A stretch of 64,000 nt of DNA from Lentinus brumalis (Eukaryota > Basidiomycota > Agaricomycetes > Polyporales > Polyporaceae): contig MARA01000015.1 of the NCBI GenBank assembly GCA_001792895.1, forward strand, positions 558,001-622,000, given 5' to 3'. This document shows positions 55,871 to 64,000 of the stretch, in pieces (the stretch's first letter is position 1; every line of letters starts with the position of its first letter). Position numbers and translations under genes: made by a program. The notes under the pieces are model-generated. The model was given only the letters and a program-made list of their open reading frames with translations. It ran no database searches and was not told where the DNA came from.

Positions 55871-56726
55871 GGCTCAAGTTGCGACGGGCGGAGACGGGCG
55901 GAGAGGGCGAGGACGAATATGTGCGGTGACGGCAGACGCGAGGGTGGCTTACGCTGGAGCTGATCAGTGACAGACCTCGGCGGACGCGCAGCTAGGTTGT
56001 GTGCTTACCGTAGCGTGCGTGTGGCCAGACACCCACGAGCCACCGCTTGAGAGGAACCCGTGTGTCGGAGAGGATAGCGAAGTGGCCTCAGTGAGGAGGA
56101 GGCGGCGGGGCAAGAAGTTGAAGATCTGCCCTTTGGCAGCCGTTGGGGCAGGATCTGGCGGCCGACAGCGGAATTTCCGTCGGTGTCCCGCTCGGGGCCT
56201 GGGCGAAGGGTTTGGAGCCATGCCATCACGGCAGTCGGTCATTCGACGTCAGCGGCGCGGTGCCAAGAATGGCCGCACGCGTGGCTGGGTGCTCAGGCGG
56301 GACAGGGGAGGGCGAAGTCGTCCATGGAGCGTCAAAACGGCGCGAAGCGGGTACTGCAAGGGCGTGCAAAACCCTGCAAGTGACGACAGACGGCTGCAAA
56401 ACGAGAGAATCAGTGCTAGACAACGTAGACGCGAAGATTCAGGAGACATACTGAGGACGCTTGCAATGCTTGTCACGGTGCATGCACAAGGGGTGAGCGT
56501 GGTTGCATACATCGGCAAAGCTGTGCAACGTGCCGTGTTGACCGTTTTCCCAGCGTCTATACTCGAATGCGCGAGGAGAGCTGCATGGCGCTGCAAAGGA
56601 CGTCAATGTTCTGCATATTGCTGCATCCTAGGTCAAACAGTCAATCACTGGGTGCAAGTCTCCGCATATCTGAGCAGGTGAGTACGTCTACTTGCAAAAG
56701 ATCTCAAAGGCGCACAAAACTGAGGG
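55871..56726. other. Right flank of island, TGCAA-rich
   Basis: A 226-codon plus-strand frame (56001-56681) is open but has an unlikely composition, very rich in Arg, and I do not call it. From 56353 to 56698 the plus strand has about 14 TGCAA/TGCAT words, several in the form CTGCAA or GTGCAA. The far left flank (32.83-33.03 kb) has the reverse-complement words. These could be subterminal transposase-binding repeats. Confidence 0.45.
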
Positions 56727-56996
56727 TACTGTACTGATCAATCGTTAGCGGCGCGTCACGCGTCACACGGCCCTCCGCCGTCCCTTATTTTGGCCGCTGT
56801 CACAGGTCACCGCGGAGTCCGCCGCTTGTGACGGCCATAAAACGGGCGTTAAAGTGCCCAAAACGGTAATTTTGCGGCGCCTCCGGCGCCGCTCAGCCAC
56901 CTGTCACACCTCATGCGGTCCTCCGCCGCTCCGCCGCTACGGACCGACGCTGTCACACGCCAACCCCCCCGCCGCTAACGATTGATCAGTACAGTA
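56727..56996. mobile_element. MITE, 270 bp, perfect terminal inverted repeats
   Basis: The first and last 25 bases inside the flanking TA (56729-56753 and 56970-56994) are exact reverse complements, beginning CTGTACTGATCAATCG. TA on both sides (56727-56728 and 56995-56996) fits the target-site duplication of the Tc1/mariner superfamily. The interior has no gene, is GC-rich, repeats TGTCAC words, and has a perfect GCGGCGCC/GGCGCCGC hairpin at 56874-56892. Perfect ends imply a recent insertion. Confidence 0.93.
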
Positions 56997-57496
56997 TGTA
57001 GCATTTATTTCCAGGAAACCGCGTCATAGGCGAGTTCATCGCCAATGAGGTCAAGTGAGACTTGATGCCCAACTCGGTGGCACTTAAACGGTATTGAGCG
57101 CGGTAGCCGCAATCGCTCGACGCTTTCGCATGGAGCCCGAGCCGTGCTAAGCCTCCAGGGTGAACGACGTACGATTTTGCGGATCTGACGTACCCGCAAC
57201 TCGCCGCGTCCATCGGCGGGCCAAGGACGTCGCATTTTCAAGATGGGTAGAATTGTGATCTTGCTAGAGGCATTTGCGACCAACCGTGCAAGGCGCAACA
57301 GCGTGCACTACGGCAGAAGTGCGAAGGACCCGAAAGGAAGGAGGTGGATAAGATGAATTAAGCTAAGCGCCCGCATAAGTTCAAAATCAGCGCTGCGGCG
57401 CTTCGAACACGGTGTCTCTCCTCCTCCTCGTCCTCGGCACGTTCTATGGTCCGTGGTCTGACCACAGCGTCAAGTCTTGCCAAAAGCGGAGAGCTT
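56997..57496. other. Intergenic, no gene seen
   Basis: Short frames only. This stretch joins the MITE to the oxygenase relic and has no feature I can support. Confidence 0.5.
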
Positions 57497-57628
57497 CATC
57501 ATATTCAGTGCGTAGGCATTAAGCGGCAGTACGCGGTTGAAGGCGCTTCGATCGCGGAGGAGTCTGAATCGCGCAAGGCGAGTCGTACGCGCTCGTACGG
57601 ACAGGTCGCTCTGAAGAATACTTCGTGA
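57497..57628 (+). pseudogene. Relic of a third 2OG oxygenase (C-terminus)
   Basis: The plus strand encodes CVGIKRQYAVEG, then RKASRTRSYGQVALKN and a stop. It matches the end of oxygenase B (RVGIKRRCADED, RKGRTRSYGQVALKK). Only this end remains; no iron-site motif is present upstream. It is in the same orientation as copy B, 28 kb away across the island, and 92 bp from the end of P450-2. Confidence 0.75.
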
Positions 57629-57720
57629 AGGAAGAACGCAAGCATGTACAGGGCAACGAGAACAAGCAATAAACAATTTGTGCTTGCAGACAGCGGGCAG
57701 CTCGTGCGTCAGTTCGTACA

Positions 57721-59978
57721 CTACCATCTCGGCTCCAACGTAACAGGGAGGTCGGGCCTTGTGGCGTTGAAGTAGTCCTTGAAGTTCCTCTCGAATTCGG
57801 CGGGATCCCAATAGTCACTGAGCCGGACCTTGAAACGCTGCAAGATGGCGACCACCAACATGCGCATCTCCAACATACTCAGGCCCTTGCCAGGGCAATT
57901 CATCGGTCCATACGAGAACGGGAGGTACGCGACTTCCTTGTGCACGAACTCGAATGAGTTGGTGCCTTTCTCGAGGCCGGTCTGGGGCGCAGACTGCGCT
58001 GTGGCGGGAAGCCGAGCGTCTTCGAGTCGCATCTGTCCAGACGCGATGAGCCACCGTTCGGGCCAGAATGACAGGGCGAAGGTGAAGTTGCGCGGATCGC
58101 GTTGCAGGACCCATGGCGGCAGAAAGATGGAGGTCCCGGGAGGGAGATATCTAGATAGCGAGAGGAACGAGACAGAGTTCAGTATGCGCCCCAGCGCAGC
58201 CACCGTCAGCATGATAACCACAGGCTCACAATGATCCTACAATCACCGGGTCAGCGGTGTGCGGAACTCGTCGCTCGCTGCCTCCTGGAACAGGCGGGAA
58301 GAGCCGTAGAGCTTCGTTTCTGGATGCGGCATCAGTATATTATTCCCCGATTTGATCGAGAGAAAAGTCATGCATACATAACTGCTTGCAGGTAAGGCAT
58401 GTTTCGATGGTGTTCGTGATTGTATGGATCTTCGCCAATGGGATAGTATCTGTCGACCTCAGCTTGTAGAGTGGCGTAGGCTTCCGGGTTGGTGAGTATG
58501 CAATAGAACGTGGACGTGAGTGCGATGGATGTAGTATCCGACCCTGCAACAACGGCGAGGACTCCGTCGTCAACGAGCTGCGGGCGTGGAGGTGGTTCCA
58601 GGTCCGGAAGATCTTCGTTGTTCTGAGTGTTGAAGAATGATGAGGATGAGATGACTTATAGGCGATGGTAGGCGACAGACGTACGAGATAGTGGAAAAGA
58701 TCACGTGTGGTCGATCCACGGGCGAGTCGTCTGTCGGCCAACTCTGCGCCTCGCCTCAGCAGCATCTTCAACGGACGAACAGCTGGAGGAATGTGGCCAA
58801 GGTAGACACCGAGCCATGGCACGTGCGCCAAGAATTCAGCTATCCTGTGGTGCGAGAGGTCCATGAGTACCCAGGTCGAGGCCTGATTGGGGCCACCTAC
58901 TTCATGCCGTCGCCAATGGTCGACCAGATGCTGTCCTTGTCTCCGTCTCTCATGAGCTCCGAACCTCCCCCGAAACTTAGATAGTACATGAGTGCATGTC
59001 TCAGGAAGCGTGAAGGAAGACTCACGCCATGTCGGACATGAAGTCATAACTATCGTTCGAACTAGTCAGCACTTCGCGGAGTCCCATAGTACCCAGCGTG
59101 ACTTACGTGAAGTGACTCAACCATTTGCTGAGAAGTACTTCCGATCCCACCTGTTCTTCTAGTCGCTGGATTAGTTGCTTCGCTCTTGACGCAGCGACAT
59201 CCTCGTAGCCCTTCAGTGCAGCTGGCGCAAGTCCGCGATTCCATGCCCTCCGTCGCTGCATGTGCATCTCAATATTTGCGATACCTACAAGAGGCAAGTT
59301 CTTGTCTCCCAATGATCCCCCGACCCAGACTGGTGGCCCGTATCAGCGCATGACTATCAGACGGAGGATGTATGGACAAACAACGCACTGGGGCCTTTGG
59401 GAACTCCGGCGGATCCGAGTAAGGGATCTATAAGAGATGGATCTATAATGCAGACCTCATTCGGACCTGTAAGGAACGCAATGATCAGCTGTGTTGAGAA
59501 CGGACGGTTGACGTTGGAGGCTTACCTGTACGCACAATATCGCCATACTTCTGATGCAGAGCGGCGAGATACCTGCTCCTGTCGCCCGTGATTGAGATAA
59601 AGGCGGAGACAAAGTGCGATATCCTCCGTCGATAAGGTCCCGGATAGCGTGCTAAGGGATGCAGGGGAGACAGTCGGTAAGTCACCACAGAGAGTGCTAG
59701 AGTCGTGAAGTAGGTTTTCAAAAGGTCTCTGGCCGTGTCAAAGAAAGTCGCTGAAGTGGCGTGGGAAGGTACGAGCAAAGCCACGAGAACCGGCGGTCCC
59801 AGAAGCAAGGAAGCATGGACGACGATATCGTATGTTTCGTGCCTGCGGAATACCTGATGAACGATCTATGTATGGATAGTCAGTGGGAGCAGTCTCTGGG
59901 TTGGTCGACGTGTGATAGGAGACGCACCAGGGCAAGTAGCACCGTCAGCGCTGTCTGTGGGGACGGTGCAGATCTCAT
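57721..59978 (-). CDS. Cytochrome P450 (P450-2), one-base frame break
   Basis: Nine exons, high to low: 59928-59978, 59526-59865, 59389-59466, 59107-59329, 59026-59049, 58685-58975, 58378-58622, 58230-58319, 57721-58150. The product is 590 residues if one missing base near 58897-58901 is allowed; without it the frame stops just after SIWSTIGDGM. The sum of exon lengths plus one base is exactly divisible by three. The N-terminus has two hydrophobic stretches (TALTVLLAL, LLLGPPVLVALLVP) and HPLARYPGP. Later come FGGGSELMRDGDK, the I-helix AVVAGSDTTSIAL, ExxR in NEALRLFPPV, FWPERW, and the haem loop FSYGPMNCPGKGLSMLE. It is a different family from P450-1. ER mono-oxygenase of unknown substrate. 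Confidence 0.87.
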
Positions 59979-60615
59979 GCCGCAATGCGGTAGGGGGTGT
60001 TTGAGAGGAAGTGGGGAAAGCCGCCAGTGTGGAAGCTATGAGAACCCCCTGGGCCGGTTCTCTTCTTTATGAGGTGACGATTCCCATCCCGCCTATTCGT
60101 GCACAAGGCGGTCATGGCTGCGGGCACCCACAAATGCATCACATGTACAGCGCCGATGATAAGAAGCATGGTGATGGTCCTGAATGTTCACCCTTCAGGC
60201 AGGCGGGCGCATGTTGAGGTCGTTCAAGTTGGGCCGTCCTCTCATCTGCATCTCAATAGCCTCGTCAACAGTATGTCAAAGGCAAGCCTGAGCAAGACGT
60301 CGAGAGCAAGTCGAGAGTCGCAACGCCCCGCGCACTGCCACTGGGTGCTAGCAATACGCTTTCATCCGACTCTTTGACGATGCGCGCGACCGCTGCGGAC
60401 CCGTCGAATTCAGAGGAGAACCGCGTGATGATAGATCGCGGTAGAGTATTACAAAGTCGACATCAATACAGTGGCTTCAAATCTGGATAAGAGAGAAAGA
60501 GGGTAGTCCGCGGAGGGGCAATAAATGAAGAAGAAACTCCAATTCCCAGCGACATAGCGGCGAACGGCATGAGTGCAGAGCTCGTCGAGCCTGCATTCGT
60601 CCCGCTTAACCAAAT
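59979..60615. other. Intergenic, no gene seen
   Basis: Upstream of P450-2 on the minus strand and downstream of the membrane-protein gene. Short frames with no motif. Confidence 0.5.
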
Positions 60616-62807
60616 TTAGACTGAGCTGTCCGAGCCCCCGCTACGACCCTGGGGCAGCTTGAACTCCATGATGTCCAACTCCGACTCGTTTCCAGAGGAC
60701 ATTTGTTTGAGCTCGATGACCGAGTCCATGTTCGCGTGAGCTCCGCTCACCACATGGGAGGAAGGGTTCGATGTGACTGCCGATGGTGTGGCGAAGGCGA
60801 GATGAGTAGTAAACTTTGATGCGTTCGCGCTGGTGGCGTTGGTGGGGTCCACGAAGTGGGTCGTCTGCTCCATGCGGAGGATGTCGGAGCTCATGAGGGA
60901 GTGACGAGCATTGAGTCTATACAAGGAGGTCCGTGAGCTGCTGCAAAGCGGATACTAAGGAAGGATTCACTCACGAGACAAGGAACGTGTTCGCGTAGAC
61001 TGAAACTGGGTCAATATCGAACGCGTGAGTCAAGTGGTGTTGCAAGATGACGCACGCTTGGTCATTGCAATGGATATACCAGCATAAATCCAGTTATGCG
61101 GGAACTTGATGGACTGTAGAATCTCGGATGCTCAGTAGATCTTCTGGGATTCAACTGACGTGCTTACGAAGGTGACGTTCAGAACGTTGAAGATACTTGA
61201 AGGCGAGAGTTAAATTTCTGACTTTGAGCGCAACGAGAGCGTTCCTTACCATATGATCAGTCCTGGCGAGAACGCACGCGGGATCAGCCCATGCAGACAC
61301 CAGAAATGACGCTGTGAGTGAAGCGTACCAGTGCTAACTGCGTACTTGATCAGGAAATCAATCTTCGAGTTAGTCCTACGATAGCAGTCAGCCTATGACC
61401 CCTCAACCTGCGAGTATAAGCGATACATACTGCTCAATTCCGGTGCGCCGTGTGTGTAGGACATAGATGAGGGAAGATGTCACTCCTACATCGGAGATCC
61501 CAATGAGGCCTGCGGCGATGGATGCTAGATACTGTTCGACGTCTCGTTGTGAGCAATTCACCACCCGTACGCAGCTATATACTTACCGAGTACCGTAGAA
61601 AGCCAGCCGGGTCCGACGCGCGAGCTCTAAATATGATTTTCAGTGGACGCACAGGCTGTTTCGTTAGCCCATACGCACGAGAGTATGGCCATTGCTAGAT
61701 GCGCAATATGTCGATTTAGCCCTGGTGACCTCAGAAAAGGAGAAAAGAGGCATGACCCACCGGTGAAGCATGCTAACGCCACGTATGTGATTGGTGAGAT
61801 ATCGCGCAACTAGCGCCAAACGTCGCGACTCACAGAAGAAGCCGAGGTTCAGCAAGACCTGTGATATATCATGGTCAGAAGTTCGACCATCCGACGCTGC
61901 CCGGCAACGTACCGCCAACACAACCAGAGGCCTGAACCGAGGACCGACTGTGCACATGCTGTCAGTGCTTGAGTTGTACAGTGATGCTCATAGCGTACCA
62001 AACCACAGCCGACGTGCGAAGAACCTTCAAAGATCAAACCTGCGGTAAGCATGCCTGGAACGCAAGTACTGATTCAGTGAGACTGACATTTCAACCGACA
62101 CCGCTGCCAAAGTCTGTGCATGATGCTCAGTGGAAGCCGAGTGACTAAAAGAGCCTGTATGTACTCACGCCTGGAACGGGTAGCCACTATTTAACCTCCG
62201 TGCTTCAGCGAGACACGACGAAGTAGCGTTCGGCGGGACTCACGGTAATGGACCTGGGGAAGTGACTTCTGTCAGCGGAATTCGTCACCCGTCACCTTGC
62301 AGTGCTCACCAGACGGGAACCCTTTCCAAAACCGTGATGTCAAAGGCGTGTGTAACCATGTAATAGTAGCTAGAAAGCAAGTTGTGGTGAGTTGAAAGGA
62401 AGACGCATGTCCGACTCGAGACCACTCACGCAGCATGTATCGCCATCGCGGTGGTAACTAACTCGATCACGCTGAAGGAAACATCAGCTACACTCACTGA
62501 GGACAGTGCTAGGATACGGACTTCACGATAGTGACCTGCGGCGAAGTTGCGTTAGCCGGTATAACTCAGCGTCACACGATGACAGCTCTGACTTACCCAG
62601 ATTTTGAGGTATGCCGCGTCCTTAGGGTACAACTTGAAGTACCGGTAGGTCTGATGAAATACCATTCCCTGCAGACTAGTACGACGCAGTCCGCATAAGC
62701 GTGCGCCTAAGAGCAGAACGCAGTGAGAACGCTCACAGTACGCAGGCGAAAGTGCCGAGGAGCCATGCACCGTATGTGTTGTCCATCTGAGGTAGCTGTA
62801 ATGCCAT
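60616..62807 (-). CDS. DUF6534-like multi-pass membrane protein
   Basis: A multi-exon gene starting at 62807 (MALQLPQMDNTYGAWLLGTF) and ending at 60616. Clear exons include 62742-62807, 62597-62668 (YRYFKLYPKDAAYLKIW), one ending near 62313 (YYYMVTHAFDITVLERVPV), one near 61430-61530 (GLIGISDVGVTSSLIYVLHT), one near 61335-61380 (TNSKIDFLIKYAVST), VYANTFLVS near 60980, and the last from about 60917 down (SLNARHSLMSSDILRMEQ). These phrases in this order are those of the agaricomycete DUF6534 family, a seven-helix membrane protein with a cytosolic tail and unknown function. Several middle exons (61.55-62.25 kb) are short and my joints there are uncertain. No stop interrupts the parts I could join. 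Confidence 0.72.
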
Positions 62808-64000
62808 GGGAGCGGCAGGGCTGGAGGCCGGGGTACCGGTGGCGTTGGGCGATAGCGAAATCATCCCTGCGAATGTCATGGGTCTTCAGCATATCGTCGA
62901 CTCCGTTATGAAGGAACCTGAACTCTCTCCGGGAAGCATGGGCGACTTCGCGCCATGTTAGTTCCGAACAGGAGGGACAGCCGCGGGAAGCTTCTGGGCG
63001 GTGATTCTGAGTGGTTCGCAACCTCAGGGAACCGTCGGTCGCAGTTGGATACGTACCCGCCTCGGTACCCAGAAAACAAGAAAATTCTGCGTCTAAAGTC
63101 TCGACTTCGTGATGACGCTCGGAAAGAAGGGAGATGGAGATGTGATGGGCGCGGTTGGTCATCCCGCGAGGTATGGCCGCGCTGCTTGTAACACGCGAGT
63201 ACGCTCTCATCCAAAGATGCGCCAGTACTCATGCGCCTACAAGTCAACATGATTAGGCTTCTAGTTGGATGTTCGCGCACCACGCTGGGAGACCTGTCCT
63301 CATCAGACATGAAAGAGTTGGTCCCATCTGTCAGAAGGCGAAACAGCCGAAGACGCGACCGCCCGAGATGCAGGTCACGCCCAACGGGATCATATACCCC
63401 GTGGCTGTATGAGCAAACGTTGAAGACCACGCCTGATCTCAGGGCTGAGAGATAGAGGGCAACGGCACTGTGTTCATTCTAGGACACGTCATATAGCGGG
63501 TAGCAGTCTGGTCGCAGCGTTCCTTAGCACAGAGGCGGAAGTGAATACTTCCGTCTCTATCCTAACGATCGCTCCGATGAGTCCGACACGAGTCCGAGAG
63601 GCAGCAGACAACTGCCCTCAGAGCCCCTTCTCGAGCGCACTCCCCTAACCCCGAGCCCCTTATAATACCGGAAGCCGGGATCGATGATCGATTGCACCAG
63701 CAGAGTATGCGTTCCACCGTGAGTGAAGAATTGTGGGTCCATGGGAAGACAAGTACAACTGATCAACCGCTGAGATAACGGTCGGCACAGTGGCACCTCC
63801 CTGAGGGTGGACTATCATCAGAATATCGCCACACTGAACAACAGTCACCGGGTCGTGAGGGAAGGTCGAGAAGGAGGTGGTGAGATTCGGGACAGCGCTG
63901 CGCCTATGTGGTCAGCGCATCCCGCCGGTCCTCGCTGTGCAGGGACGGCGCTACGCCCATACTTCTCAGCGAGCACTCGAGAAGTTGGGAAATAGATGGC
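62808..64000. other. No gene recognised
   Basis: Several frames of 60-175 codons overlap on both strands, none with a motif or clean splice pattern. A gene entering from beyond the window end cannot be excluded. Confidence 0.4.

Noticed and set aside
56001..56681. 226-codon plus-strand frame
   Set aside because: Very Arg-rich, no domain, lies across the TGCAA-rich tract; more likely open by chance.
58883..58900. An 18-bp GT-AG intron in P450-2
   Set aside because: Too short to be spliced, and the resulting frame still stops; one missing base explains the region better.

Overview
The window looks like nuclear DNA of an agaricomycete fungus, most likely a polypore. Genes are split by many 45-75 bp GT-AG introns. 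The families present (expanded serine carboxypeptidases, P450s, 2-oxoglutarate oxygenases, a DUF6534-type membrane protein, DUF6589, a TET/JBP-type dioxygenase) are typical of that group. Gene models were built by hand from splice signals and reading-frame phase; family names rest on motifs, with no database search. I saw no tRNA, rRNA or CRISPR array.

Layout. 0.7-3.2 kb: two tandem BTB/POZ paralogues, each with one broken frame. 3.5-14.1 kb: three secreted S10 serine carboxypeptidases, two of them close paralogues with nearly identical exons, around a phosphatidylserine-decarboxylase-like gene (7.1-8.4 kb). 14.9-21.1 kb: a convergent pair, a 1212-residue DUF6589-like protein and a RecQ-type helicase with a cysteine cluster, with perfect hairpins just upstream of the helicase. 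22.0-32.2 kb: an enzyme block with an amidohydrolase, two inverted 2OG-Fe(II) oxygenase paralogues, a single-pass membrane protein and an intact P450.

33-57 kb is an accessory island. It holds a 5'-truncated LINE, a 1198-residue HECT-type ubiquitin ligase, a perfect 147-bp tandem duplication, an unknown small gene, an array of six short palindromes that strictly alternate between two forms, a TET/JBP-like dioxygenase, a truncated HECT C-lobe paralogue, a Cys-rich/coiled-coil protein, an integrase-type DDE transposase and a 270-bp MITE with perfect terminal repeats. TGC-rich repeats lie near both edges in opposite orientation. TET/JBP-like genes in mushrooms are known to travel with DNA transposons, so I infer that the island is a composite mobile element, or its remains, inserted into the oxygenase/P450 locus.

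57.5-62.8 kb: the locus resumes with a relic of a third 2OG oxygenase, a second P450 and a multi-exon DUF6534-like membrane protein. The last 1.2 kb has no gene I can support.

Four otherwise good genes (both BTB genes, the second P450, the HECT C-lobe gene) each lack one base in or beside a short homopolymer. This could be assembly error, so they should not be called pseudogenes without read support.
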